Below, in pieces: positions 1 to 11,899 of a stretch of DNA of 64,000 bases. The notes under the pieces were generated by a model that made no database searches, was not told the DNA's origin, and saw only the letters and a program-made list of their open reading frames with translations. The position numbers and the translations under genes were made by a program. Every line of letters starts with the position of its first letter. Positions within the stretch are counted from its first letter, which is position 1. The stretch is from Megaleporinus macrocephalus (taxonomy: Eukaryota; Chordata; Actinopteri; Characiformes; Anostomidae): the NCBI GenBank assembly GCA_021613375.1, contig CM038703.1:18536694-18600693 (forward strand). Reading direction: 5' to 3'.

Positions 1-179
1 GGCTCTCTCCCGCCTCATTTGGAATTAGTTTCCTGTTCTCTGAGGCTGTAGGTACCCACACATCAATAAGCATTCGGCCTAGCTCTGGACAGCACCTACC
101 ATAATATCCAGGCTGGGTCCGTAAAACGGATCTGGGCAAGGGGTCTAGATGCACAATCTGCCAACAATGTTTTCCCTAC

Positions 180-1780
180 TACGTTTGATATATGAATACA
201 GGACTTTCCAAATAGATAAAAATGAAAACATAAGCACGTACAAAATAAATCATTCATAAGTGACAACATTTAACATTATTATAACATTTTTATTTGAACA
301 TTTTTGTTCCACACAATATTAACAAACAGCCATTTCCTATATTGATCAGAGCATTCTTGGACACAGAGACTTGACACGGTGCATCATTTCTTATGTAAGC
401 AGCCTAAAGAGAAGACACAAAAAGATACTTAGTGGTGAACCAGCAATAAATACACAGTCCCTGGTCACTACAGCTGCGACAGTTGAATGAACTATTAGAA
501 GTTATTTAGATAACTGCCTGGCTCCTAAAATATGCTGATAGGTCAAAACTATAAAAACAGTCTACTTTCATATAACCTATGTGCAGATTGTACTTAATTA
601 GAATGTATCATAATGTAACAACTTGGTCCACATTAGATTCACCTTCTTGTATCTAGACACATTGTCCATTTCCATATCAGCTCCACTGACCATATGGTAG
701 CGCTTTGTAGTTCCACAATTACGCACTGTTGTCAGCTTCTCCGTCTACTTTGTCATCCCCTTCTTCAATAGTAACAGTTCATGTGTTTATACTAGTTTAA
801 CATATTCATAGTGTTTATGTTCCAGTGTATTGAGATCGCCACATTATATCTCTCTGACACCCCATGAATGTAAATAAAATTTGTGAACCAGCTAGGATCT
901 TAAGGCCGCAGTGCAACAGCAATTAATGCCGCTTCTCCCTTTATTAAGCATGTTAGTGTGTTTGCAACAAACACCACCCAGATAAGCATCTTCATAAAAA
1001 TATTTTTATAAAGATGTCTATAATTACTTAATTGAAACTCCAAGTCAGACTACTGACTAGAAAGTCTCCCGTTAACTGGAGCGGCCTAGCAAAAAACTAA
1101 ATTTGTGTGGGCAGTCCACTGGTGCAAACTCTAGGTTGTTTTGAAGTAACAGAGGTGTTCTAAAAAAAATAACATTACGCAAATGCATTTATGATTCATA
1201 ATTAGATCAAATTTCAAAGCTGTTTGGTTTCCAACATGCAGCAGGAGTAGCTGTGCAAATTACCCCCCTTTTTTTTTAATCGCATGAAAATGTTATTTTA
1301 GAGACAATCTTTTGAACAGGACAAAAAAAGGGAGAACTAATTGCTTGCTTTACACTTACGTTGACAGAAACTGATGCCTCAACATCACTAGTATCCATAA
1401 AGCATCTATGTACACCAGACCGCGCCAGAAACATCAGTTTCTTAAAGCAGAGCTAAAACAATACTATACTGTCTGTTCATGTTGTCTCTTAACCAGAAAA
1501 GAGCAGTAATGATTTTACGCAAACGATGAAAAAAGCATTACGTAAAAACGGTTTAAAGTGAGGTTCTGGACATCTTTAATGCCAAAATGCCAGCTCAAAA
1601 CCATGCTTCCAATACCATTCCACATTCCAACATGCATTAGATTAATCAGATGAATTACATTCATTTACTGAACTAAATGTAACTCACCTATTTAGGTTGA
1701 CGCAACAGGGCTGATCAGGTGGTCAGTCCAGTGAAACAGTCCGCGCACAGGTCAAATGGGGAATTGACGTCTCATAGTTC
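180..1780 (-). mobile_element. Left copy of an unnamed ~2-kb element, inverted relative to 6780-8790
   Basis: At least five stretches here reappear in reverse complement, in mirrored order, at 6780-8790. The pairs are about 207-310 with 8632-8735, 352-425 with 8551-8625, 480-575 with 8375-8480, 1440-1500 with 7225-7290, and 1600-1710 with 6800-6920. This identifies two diverged copies of one dispersed element in opposite orientation. I saw no intact transposase or reverse transcriptase reading frame and cannot name the family. Edges are approximate. The strand is arbitrary and only marks opposition to the right copy. The middle part (about 640-1400) has weaker or no visible partner. Confidence 0.55.
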
Positions 1781-1947
1781 AGCTGTGTGGCATGATTCTG
1801 TAATGGCAGTGTACAGCCCTTAAGGTCACAAGCACTGCTGGATAACCTGTCATAGTTTTTTAAGCTGATGATCATTGACTATAAAAACAATTGTATCTAA
1901 ATAACTTGCTTGCATTTTTCATTTAATGTATAACTATTAAATTACAG

Positions 1948-2185
1948 AAAGCTCTTCTAGTGATAGTAGCAATATGTTCACCAAGGGCCAGATCAGGATC
2001 GATTGTGACACCAAGACTTTTTACAGACGTGTCTAGTGCAACTGAGCAGCTGTTAAGATTAAGCATTTTTTTAAGAGTAAGTTTCATTTCTATTTTGTTT
2101 CTATTTTACTAGAACCCAGAGCACCATGTTTCAGGACACGAGGGCCCACATATGTGATGATTACAAGAAGACGGCTGTGTAGAAT
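1948..2185 (-). mobile_element. L2/CR1-like LINE fragment, 3'-proximal part of the reverse-transcriptase ORF
   Basis: The stretch is closely similar, in the same orientation, to 5780-6045. Both carry the segment on aged-LINE pattern: clusters reading 'aagctcttctagtgata', then 'ccagatcaggatcga', then 'gtgacaccaaga', ending near 'catatgtgatgattacaag'. At 5463-5930 the same region translates on the minus strand as the C-terminal part of a non-LTR retrotransposon ORF2. The copy here is short and broken and has no useful reading frame. Confidence 0.6.
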
Positions 2186-2944
2186 AGTTTTCTTTTATTG
2201 TTAAACATCAACTGTCGGTTTATAGGAATAAAACAAGGCATTTTTAGGGACAATCTTTTTAACTTTGTTCTCCTTGAAGGTGTGTGCTAAAAGGAAGAGA
2301 TGTAGATTGTTTGGCTAAATGATTTTCTCGATTGATTGTTATTTCTACTTCCTGTTGTCTTTTCACTTGTTTAGTGGCTGAGACTATCTGGGTGTCTTGC
2401 TTCTGTTAGTTCTTGTAAAGCTTGTGTTACTTGACTCACATACTCAACAGAACAAGTTTCTATGGTAACTTTACGGAGGCCAAACACCTTGTTAACTTTC
2501 AATGTAAGTTGATGTAAAGAGGTTTGATTATGAGTGATTTTGAAGCATTTCTATTGGTCCATTCATTAGGAGACTTTCACAGGATATAAAGAGCAGCCGT
2601 CATGTTTAAATGAAAGTGTAAATGAAGCAAAATGGACAGACACAATTTATTTGAACCCAAACAACATGAGAAACAGGCAATGAAACTACAGTGTTTGAGT
2701 TGATGGGGTATTTAGTGGTTGACACATTTGATTCCCTTTTTGAGTGTTTTGCTGTTTTTTTCTTTTCCTCCCTCTCTTAGGTTGTTCTTCTATTGTTTCA
2801 TAAGCTGCTTTTCTATTTGGCTGCTTTGAGACAAGACTGGTTGTAAAAAGCAGCCTAGAAGTAAATGTTGATTGACAGAGGTTTAGTGTATGAAGACTGT
2901 ATATTATATTGTAGCCTAATGCTACCCCACTCTGCTAGCTCCAC

Positions 2945-3022
2945 AGCCCAGGTGGGACTCGAACCCACAATCTCTGATCTGAGGGGCCAGTGCCTTAGCC
3001 ATTAGGCCACCAAGATTTTAGG
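2945..3022 (-). pseudogene. tRNA-Arg(CCT)-like pseudogene or tRNA-derived SINE head
   Basis: The reverse complement contains an A-box-like segment (GTGGCCTAATGGCTAAGGC) and a B-box-like segment (GTGGGTTCGAGTCCCAC) at tRNA spacing. It resembles vertebrate tRNA-Arg-CCT over the D arm, T arm and part of the anticodon stem. The 5' half of the acceptor stem pairs poorly with the 3' half. The anticodon loop reads CCCTCAG, so position 33 is not T and a CCT anticodon is not presented. A functional tRNA is therefore unlikely. The sequence beyond the T arm is not obviously a SINE body. Confidence 0.6.
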
Positions 3023-3079
3023 AGCACCCACTGAGGTGGGTTTTCGGCATGACCCGTAATTTTGTATTAGTGCAATGTT

Positions 3080-3420
3080 TTCCTTAAAGGGCCCCTATGC
3101 TGCACGTTACTAGACTTATTTCATTTGTTCCTCTTTCAGATCCAGGTCTGACATAGGTGTATTAATATTAAAAACAGTAATAACAATAACAAAAATAAAT
3201 ATGACATTGACATTACAACTAATTGGCCAACTGAGTATCTCCAAAATGGCAACTTTACAGGAGAGTCCATAAAGTCAATGGAACCAGAATATTTTCACAC
3301 AACGTGAACAGCAGCTGTCGTGTTCAACCGATGTAGAAATATAACAATGGACAAAAATGGAGATACATGGTTTTCTTTGGACAGCGACAACGTAATAAAC
3401 AAACAGTGACAGACATACAA
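3080..3420. repeat. Member of a dispersed fish repeat (GGGCCC ... TTTGGACAGCGAC type)
   Basis: It begins near 'ttaaagggccc' and ends with 'ttttctttggacagcgaca'. Related sequences lie at 22510-22860, 34790-34970, 42115-43690 (split by an insertion) and 47970-48110. No coding capacity is visible. The family name is unknown to me; it behaves like a non-autonomous element. Confidence 0.45.
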
Positions 3421-5339
3421 AAATCCCAATATAGACGATGGAATGACACGAGCAATATTAGAGTTATTGTCACGAGGTGAGTTGGGGGGGGGGTGCCCAA
3501 GGGTAGTGTTTGTTAGTTTGTTTATTTGTTTGTTTTGTGTTTATATTTGTTTGGTATGTATAGTAGTGGGAAAAGAGGGTGCTTGTGCTCAGTCACCCTA
3601 CGTGGGAATAGGTGGGTGTTTGAGGGGCGAGACTCAGAAAGCAGGATTGCTGGTTGAGGCGGCAGATCATGCACTATGATCCCTGCCAAAGAATCAAGGC
3701 ACTTGGACAGAGAGAGATCCCTTTTATCTCCTTTAATAGAGGTTGTTTGTCTTTGTATGTGTATGTGTGTGTGTGTGTGTGGTCTGAAAACATACAGGAA
3801 GGTAATACAATGTATTAGAAATTATGATCAGAAATTATTGAACGATTACATTGAAACATGAACAAACTGTACAATTACCAACATAACGTTAGCAGAGGAA
3901 AACCAGCATAACAACAGCAAATGATTTGACATTTCAAACTTCTCCAAACCACAACAATAAAGTGAGTTGTAATATTTGCATGACAAACCAAATATTTATA
4001 ATCATTCCTTCAGACTTAGCTGCAGCGCTAGCAAGAGGCAAAGCTCTCAACTACTGAGCTGCAGGCTACTTAGCTGACTCAAGCAAACTTAACTTGCACT
4101 ATATATTTTCATTGGACACATACTGCAGTTATAACCATATTATCTGTCACTAAATAAATATGAATTACTTACATATTCTCTATAACGCACACAGGATATG
4201 GGAAACACACACAGAAAGTCCTAGCAGCTTCAGTCTGCTCAGTGGCTGGTCTGCTGCTTGTCAGTGTGACTGGGCATGTCCTGACCTGTTTAGACTGTAT
4301 TACTGTTGTTTCACCAGAAGATGGCATTTCACCTGTTGGGCTTTCTCACAGTGGGAATTGGGAAGACATCTTTAGTGTTAAAGTGCAATCTCAGCCACTA
4401 AGACGAGTCTGCATCGCGCCTTTGTAGAGGGACGAGGAAAAAGACAACAAAACAAAAACGAAGAAAGAAAAGGGAGAGAAGATTTACTTAACCAGGGAAA
4501 AGTAAAAAAGAAAACAGAACATCAGATATCAGTGAAAGAAAAGAAGAGAGGCTTATAAGGGAGACAAGTTAAGTTTAAAGGATGGATTAAAGGAGGATTT
4601 TCAGTTTTGGGTTTATTTCCTGAGGTTATATTGGTTCGATTTGTTTGAACACGCCATACACGCCTTTTTTGCCCTCACGCGGCTTCTGAGGCATGCAGAC
4701 TGCCTCATCTGCTGACCCTTGGTGCTACAGTCATTTCCTGCTGAGTATGCAAAAACCATGAGTCCAAATGCCAAGGCCATCAATGTTCTTTCGGGAGAGA
4801 CCCATGTCCACATGAGGTGGCTGGTACCTACAATTACCTCTCTTAAGGTGAAGCTTGACAAGTTTTGTCAAGCCATCCACAAGCTTGGTAAGAGGTGCAC
4901 TAGTTCAGTTTAGATCTTCCATTTTGTGCATAATATAAAAGTATGCTTCACGTTTTAAATGAAGTGAATTTCAATTGCAAGACCTTCTTACTGCAGTCGT
5001 AGCTTCAAAATATGGTCTGTTCCAAGCCCGTCATGTTGGAGTGGCTAGCTGCAGTTTTATTGTAAGCTAAATGTGTTGCTTTTGTGTATGAAGTAAACCA
5101 TTTACAGTATATAGTGTTAATAAGGTGCAGCAGTGACTCGGACAGGCCTGGCTATTACAGAATAGCTAAAAAGGGAGAGCCAGAGAGTAAGAATGCAATG
5201 AGGGCTCCCTGAGATGTCAGAGCCTCTCCGCTCCACCGCCAGCAGAGGGACCACGACATCAACTTTCTCAGTTAACCATAATACTCTGCACCTCTTATCT
5301 AATGGATGAACTAATTACCAAATGCTTGACTGAACAAAA
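3421..5339. other. Gene-free stretch, no assigned content
   Basis: Short open frames occur by chance (for example 3443-3679), but none resembles a known protein, carries splice context or has conserved motifs. A short GT run lies at about 3765-3780. A purine-rich tract (about 4430-4560) follows. I see no RNA gene or recognisable element. Confidence 0.4.
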
Positions 5340-6050
5340 CTAAGGCTGTGACTGCATCCTGAACACTGACTGGAAGCTTATTCCAGAGCTGGGGGGATTC
5401 ATAAGCAAAGACCCTACCCCCTGATGTAACTTTATTCTAGGTACTAACAGTAAGCCAGCACCTTATGATCTAAGTGGACGTGCTGGTTCATAGCGAGAGA
5501 GAAGTTCACTCAGAAACTGAGGAGAGACGCAATTTAGAGCTTTATATGTCAGTAGGAGAGTTTCTGGGCTAATATGGTGAAATGTTCTAGTTCTGGTTAG
5601 GACTCTGGCTGCAGCGTTCTGAACTGACTGAAACTTGTTAAGACTTTTGCTGGAACAATCAGTAAGCAGGGCATTACAGTAATCTAAGCTCAGTCGAATA
5701 GAGGCTTGAACTAGCGTTTCTGCGTCCTGTAGGGACAGAGCATTTCTTACTTTAGCAACATTGTGGAGACGGAGGAAAGCTCTTCTAGTGATATTATCCA
5801 TACGTTCACGAAAGGCCAGATCAGGATCGACTGTGACACCAAGACCTGTTACAGATGTGTGGTGCGACTGAGCAGCTATTAAGATTAAGCGTTGATGTAG
5901 ACAGGTTGTTTCTAGCAGATCTTGGTCCAAGAAGAAGTTTTATTTTTATTTTATTTCTATTTTACTAGAACCAGAGCAGTATGTTTCAGAACATGAGGGT
6001 CCGCATATGTGATGATTACAAGACGGCTTTGTAGAACAGTTGGCTTTTAC
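5340..6050 (-). mobile_element. L2/CR1-like LINE, 5'-truncated, minus strand
   Basis: The minus strand at 5463-5930 encodes a 155-residue fragment with the familiar C-terminal signature of fish L2/CR1-clade ORF2 proteins: an LDYCNALL box, a following QNAAARVL box, then a YKALNC segment. It is the end of the reverse transcriptase plus the downstream thumb-like region. The catalytic palm is absent. Inactive fragment. Confidence 0.75.
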
Positions 6051-6779
6051 CCACATAGCAGACGAATTCGTCCCGGTTACGGGATTCCTCTGGCAGATCC
6101 GCGCAGTCACAACCGTTATGCGGATTCTAAACTATATATGTAGTTTAGAGTCGTTATACGGATCCGGTCCAGATCCGCGGAGGAACACAGGACCGACACT
6201 AATTCAAACTCAGCGCGAGGAGCGACATCACCAACTGACAGCGGCAGCAGAGCTACGACAAAGCAGAGGTTAGTTACAGTTAAGAAAGTTTATTAAACTT
6301 AAATATGTTTTTGTACAGGTATGTTTTGTTTATGCTGTATAGTGCTGGCGATTTAATTGTGTTTTATGATTTTACATCTTATATTAGTCAGTCAGTTCAA
6401 CTAGCAATGCTAGTTAACTAACGGCTACAGAGCCAAACAAATGCTAATAACAATAAACTCGTTTTGCTTCTCAAACGCACTGCTATGTCTTTTTTGTATA
6501 GCGCTACAGTTACAGTCTAGCCCCTCTGAGTTACTCAGGCACCATTTAAGGTGGAATAGGAGAATTAAAAAAAGCTGATTTTTAAGGCCCCTGTCTGAAA
6601 ATCTTTTTAGCGTTACAATGATAATTAGGATTTTTTGATAGTATAAAGCTGCGTATTGGGAGATTGTAGTGAACATCTGAAATAAAATAATATTAAAAAC
6701 ACAAAGTTACTATACTGGGCTAATGCTATGCATATTTTACTAGGATCTCTAGGACCTATTGTCTGAAAACCTGAAAGCC
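6051..6779. other. GC-richer unassigned segment plus a fragment of the palindromic repeat
   Basis: At 6051-6275 the base composition rises and includes 'ggatccggtccagatccgcgg'-like palindromic text. An open frame of 77 codons there matches nothing I know. About 6530-6562 carries 'caccatttaaggtggaata', one arm of the palindromic repeat described at 30369-30490. No gene is supported. Confidence 0.35.
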
Positions 6780-8790
6780 AGACCTATGGCTTCCATTCAA
6801 GGAATCAGCCCTGATCAGCCCTGTTGCATTAATCAGACAAGGTAAGTTCCATTTAGTTCAGTAAATAATTATTTTACAGGTTTGGATTTATCTAATGCAT
6901 GTTGGAATGCTGGATGATGTTGGATGCATTTCATAGGTTACACAGCATAATTTTTCCAGCTAATATGTTGGGGCCACAAAATAATGAATGAATGTATTCT
7001 AAGTTGTTCTCTGATGTTCTACATAGAAAATATGTGACTTGTGTACAGTACTGTACTGTGTACTGAAGGTAATACTATATTTAAATTGTCATACTTGAAA
7101 GATGAGTGTATGAACCTCAAACACTGTTGCTCCTCCTTCAAATTCAAAACCTGACTTTACAAATTAGGGATGGGCAAACAAGCTGATACCCAAATCCTAC
7201 TTTTTTTGTGTTTTATTAAAAACATTAGTGTTATTTTCTGTCTAAAAGGCAAAATGAACAGACAGAGTGTTGTTTTAGCTCTGTGTTAAGAGGGAGGGCA
7301 TGGAATATTGATGCATCAATTTCTGTCAACTCAAGTATTAACATGGTTCCTTTTCTCCTTGAAAAGCTTGGTAAAGCTACTGCAGGACGTCTGCTGGCTT
7401 ATTGTAAACTAGAGATGTAGTCTCTGTGACTCCCTACATACTCCCTATACAGAGCATTGGATGTGGATCCATGTGGTCTGTTTGTTGGGATTATTAAAAG
7501 GTAAGTTTTTTATGCATAATTCATGTAAAATGGTAAGATATCATGTCCATTGGTGAAGATGCACACTCACATTACTATGACTATAAAGCACAACTAATTA
7601 ATATAATCCTGACTTCTCACAGCATTTAGGAAGAGTGTGAGAACAAACACATAGTCTTGGTATATGCAGGGGTAATTGGTGCAGTTACTCATGCTGTATA
7701 CAGCTGTGAGAGAAGGTTTGTAGACTTAAATCTTTAGAAGTTCTCCACCTGAAATGTGATCTAATAAGTCAAGAGTTTTGTTGTCAAATGCACAGCAGAA
7801 CAGACAGTTACACTGTACAATGAAATTCTTACTTTGCTGTTCCTCCATTCACCAATAGATAACAAAAAAGAAATAATAAAAAATATATAAAATATATACA
7901 AAGTATAATAATATAAGTTGAAGTAAATAAAAGTATTTTTATATAGTTAAAAACATACAAAAAAGTTATGTGTTTTTATGTGCAAGTATGAAGAGCAGCA
8001 GCCATAAAGTGCAAGTAACAAATGTAAACAATAATGTTTTGAGCGAGTAGCGAATGTAAACAGTATTGTATGTAAACGGCAGTACAGTGAGTGTAAGGTG
8101 CAGTTAAAATTAGACCAGTTAAAACCAGTTCAGATAGGAGAGGTTGGAGAGGTAGTGCGTGAGGTGTTCACAAGCTTGATGGCCTATGAGTAGAAACTGT
8201 CAGTCTTGATTGGGTGTGGTTTAAACCTGTCCTTGGTGAATTTACCTTTTTACAGTTACCATCCAAAACCTAGTTTATGTAATCAAAACTTCATAAAATG
8301 AAATCAGGTGCTGAAGTGGGAAGTCAGGAAACGGTGGCATGCATTAACAATATTGTAGTTTAAGTACAATCTGGACGTAGAAGGTCATAAAAATAGACTT
8401 TCTCTTATTGTTTTGATCTAAGAGCATATTTTATGAGCAGTTCGGGCAGATAGCTAGATAACTTCTGTAGTTCACCAAATGTCACAGCTTACTAGGGAAT
8501 GTGTATATATGGCTGGGCACTTAATTTGTGCTGGTTCACAAATAAAATATCTTTTTGTGTCTCCTCTTTAGGCTGCTTACATGAGAAATTATGCACCGTG
8601 TCAAATCTCAGTGTCCAAATCTCAAATCTCAGTGGCAGCTTGTTAATATTGTGTGGAGTAAAAATGTTAAATTAAAAATGTTAAAGGCTGTCGCTTATGA
8701 ATTATTTGTTTTGTATATTCTTATGTTTTGATTTAATTCATTGAAACATAACTTCCTTGTTTTAATCTATTTGAAAAGTACGGTGTTCAT
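6780..8790 (+). mobile_element. Right copy of the unnamed ~2-kb element, inverted relative to 180-1780
   Basis: Mirrored matches to 180-1780 (listed there) run collinearly through this stretch. The spacing between the 7225 and 8375 anchors is longer than in the left copy, because another repeat appears to have inserted at about 7765-8250. No intact protein is encoded. Edges are approximate. Confidence 0.55.
7765..8250. mobile_element. Nested non-autonomous insertion inside the right inverted copy
   Basis: This AT-rich stretch has no counterpart in the left copy. It begins with 'tgcacagcagaacagacagtt' and 'aatgaaattcttactttgctg', a pattern I know as common in teleost repeats. It continues with repeated 'gtgcaag' and 'atgtaaacag' phrases. 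The exact ends and target-site duplication were not resolved. Confidence 0.45.
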
Positions 8791-8827
8791 AAATAAAGTG
8801 TAGTAGGTAAAATATTGTTGGCATGTT

Positions 8828-10300
8828 GTGCACAACAAAAACAATCCTAGAGTTTTATTTAGCACCATCGCAAAACTTACCAAAAACCAGGCAGGAACTG
8901 AACCTCAAATACCCGCCAACTACAGCAGCAATGATTTCATGGACTTCTTTAATAGCAAAATTGAGAATATTAGACAAAAAGTTCAACTGACACCAGTAAC
9001 CTATCCCTCATCCGGTTTGGCTGAGACAGCGCCAAAAGTGATTTTACAAGAAAGAATAGAAACATTTTGTCCACTTCAGCAGTCTGAACTTGAAAAACTT
9101 ATCTCTTCTTCAAATTCTGCTACATGCACACAATACGTTACCAACAAACCTATTGAAACAAGTATTACCAGCTTTTATTAAACCTATCTTAACTATCATC
9201 AACTCCTCTCTTAGTCTGGGTCATGTACCCAAGTCTTTTAAACTAGCTGTGATAAAACCTTTGATAAAGAAACCAAATCTTGACACCAGAGAACTGTCCA
9301 GTTTTAGACAGATTTCCCATTTATTTCTAAAAGTTTTCACTGCTATGCTGATGACACACAGCTGTACATATCAGCCAAACCAGATGATAAATCCAGATTA
9401 AATAAAATAGAAGATTGTGTAAGAGATATTAGACTTCTTTTGAACCCTGATAAAACAGAATTTCTCCTTCTCTGTCCTAAGGCGACTCGGACTAAATGTT
9501 CACATTTAATTTTAAATCTCGCTGATTTCTCTGTAGTTCCTGGTTCAGTAGCCAAAAATCTTGGTATAACAATTGACTCAGATCTGACATTTAATCAACA
9601 CATAGGTAATGTTACAAGGACAGCATTTCTTCACCTGCGAAACATTTCAAAGTTAAGAAATGCATCATCTATGTCTGATGCTGAAAAGTTGATACATGCC
9701 TTTATAACCTCAAGGCTAGATTACTGCAATGCATTGTTGTCAGGATGCTCCAGCAGGAACCTGAATAAACTTCAGTTAGTTCAGAACGCTGCAGCTAGAG
9801 TACTAACTAAAACCAGGAAATTCGATCACATCAGTCCAGTTTCATCAGCGTTACACTGGCTTTCTGTCAAATTCCGTATTGACTATAAAATTCTATTACT
9901 GACGTATTAAGCCCTGCATGGTCTTGCACCAGAGTACCTGCAAGATCTTATTGCTTATTATGAGCCACCACTCTCACTCAGATCACAGGATGCTGGTCTT
10001 CTATTGGTTCCTAAAATACAAAAGACTACAATGGGGGGGAAGAGCTTTTTCCTACAAAGCCCCCAAACTGTGGAATAATCTCCCAGTTAATGTTTGGGAC
10101 TCTGACACAGTCTCAAGCTTCAAGTCCAGATTAAAACGTACTTGTTCAGTTTAGCTTTTGGTGACTGAGCTATGCTTCTCATCCACTATATTACTCCAAA
10201 CCAGAACTAACATTCTTTTTCTTTTCTTTTCCTTTCTTCTTCTTTCTGAGGTAATAACCGTCCACCTGTCCTGCCGAATACTGTTGGAGGACTGACCACC
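8828..10300 (+). mobile_element. L2/CR1-like LINE with the reverse-transcriptase core deleted
   Basis: The plus strand carries degenerate ORF2 pieces. At 8828-9181 is the linker before the reverse transcriptase. About 9150-9330 holds the beginning of the RT domain (KQVLPAFIKPI..., then a degraded YRPISHL-like segment). After an internal deletion, the polymerase box Tyr-Ala-Asp-Asp is at 9344-9355. The C-terminal region runs 9440-10154 with LDYCNALLSG, QNAAARVLTKTRKFDHI and a WNNLPV segment, broken by frame changes and a stop near 9908. The tail continues to about 10300. It cannot encode an active enzyme. Confidence 0.8.
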
Positions 10301-10522
10301 AGTACCCCCTTGTTACCTTGTAACCTCTTCATCTATGTCATATTTATGGATGTTAGTCATCTGCTGCACAATTGCATTACTGTATCATCCAGATGTAGCA
10401 TGTGGGCAGCTTTTCTTCTTTTAGTTCATTTTGTTTATAATCTGATCTGTCACCAGCTGCACTCTAAACTATAAACACTGCATATCCTCATAACCTCTGT
10501 ACATCCCGTCGTTATCCCAACT

Positions 10523-10850
10523 GTGTTAGCGTGAGGGAGATCGGACGGGTGAATAACAAAAGCCAAGCTAGGTCTTCAGGGTGTCATGCTAGTGGCAAGT
10601 CTAGTGGCGCACTCCTCGTTTCACCCGTTAGTTCTTTTTCTCCTGTTTCTTGACCTACTTAGTTCCTGCGAGTATCTCTAAATTGATTAATTTATTCCAC
10701 ACCTCTTCGTTCTCCTAACCGTGTTAGTGTGAGGGAGATCGGATGGGTGTATAACAAAGGCCAAGCTAGGTCTTGAGGGTGTCCTGCTCAGTCTAGTGGC
10801 GCACTCCTCGTTTCACCCGTTAGTTCTTCTTCTCCTGTTTATTGACTTAG
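10523..10850. repeat. Two-copy tandem repeat, ~198-bp period
   Basis: The stretch starting 'gtgttagcgtgagggagatcgg' at 10523 recurs at 10721 as 'gtgttagtgtgagggagatcgg'. Both continue through 'ccaagctaggtctt', 'agtctagtggcgcactcctc' and 'gtttcacccgttagttctt'. The second copy is partial. A further copy of the LINE tail text ('aataaccg.ccacctgtcc.gccgaatactg') occurs at both 10251-10283 and 10971-11001, so this is a local duplication of LINE 3'-end DNA. Confidence 0.7.
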
Positions 10851-11029
10851 GACGTGGAACTCTCTAAAGGTAGAAGGGCCTTAAGTACGGTAGTAACGCT
10901 TAACAAGCGCTGGCCTCTGTCTCTGTACTGACACAAACCACAACTAATTCTTTCTTTTCTCTTTACGAGGAAATAACCGCCCACCTGTCCCGCCGAATAC
11001 TGAAAAGGACTGATACTTTTTGCTATCTG

Positions 11030-11640
11030 GGCCAGAGGTGTGCGCCTCCAGTCCGGAACCGATCCAAATGTGAAATAAGGGTACAGATGTGGGCCGGATT
11101 TGGGCCGGATGTGTAAAGAAATCGCTGAGACCCAAGTGGCCCAAATTGAAACATAACAGTGGGTTAAAGGAGCAATATGTAAGATTTTAGTTTAAACCAT
11201 CACTAAAATGATCACCAGGTTGTGAAGAAATGACAGTTTTGACGGTTTGTCAAAGACAGCTATGTGTCACATTGCTAAGATAGCTACTGAAGTTAGCATG
11301 CTAGTTAGCCCCGCCACATTGTGACAGCCTACTGTTATGGTGTCACAACATTGTGACAAGGTTATAATGACAACATTGTGACAACATAGTGATAACAATG
11401 TCAGTACGTTGTCATAACCTCCTAGAATTTTCCATATGTTCCATAATGTCTGCATGGAACTCCATGGAATTTTGCTAAGCTGCCAATAAGTAGTCATAAT
11501 ACTAGAAAACAGCATTCAATAGTGACAATGTTGTTGAGACTATGTTAAAAGCACCACCTTTTTACAACATTGTAGTAACATGGTAAGAAAGTAGACAACA
11601 TTGTGAGCATGTTGTGTGTTTGCTGGGTCTGGGCAATCAC
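11030..11640. repeat. Unassigned repeats, including an ACAACATTGTGAC-rich segment
   Basis: About 11090-11150 has repeated 'gggccggat' text. From 11310 to 11410, and again from 11520 to 11620, variants of ACAACATTGTGAC and its near-complement ACAATGTTGT recur many times. The run ends in 'gtttgctgggt'. This looks like the end region of a fish DNA transposon or a satellite-like array. No open frame is supported. Confidence 0.4.
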
Positions 11641-11866
11641 TTAGTAATTACAAGTACAAGTAATTACAAGTAAATACACAACAAGAATGTTTAAATTAAG
11701 CACTAATGTGAGAAAGAGCTGTTGCGTACGTACATGCATTTCCGTTTTAGAATTTGACTTGTTATTGTCCACTTTTACGTGCTAAAAGCGAATTTCTGGT
11801 ATTAAATGTGGATTAAACGCTAAAACGCTTTTCCCTCCTTTCGCTCTTGCCCGGCGTTTCTGTGCG

Positions 11867-11878
11867 TACGCATGCGCA
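11867..11878 (+). promoter_or_regulatory. NRF1-like site in the arpc1a CpG-rich promoter
   Basis: The text TACGCATGCGCA fits the NRF1 consensus with one mismatch. It lies in a local GC/CpG-rich patch just upstream of the inferred arpc1a first exon, typical for housekeeping promoters without a TATA box. Binding is inferred only. Confidence 0.45.
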
Positions 11879-11899
11879 GTGAAGCACGTCTACGCGTAG

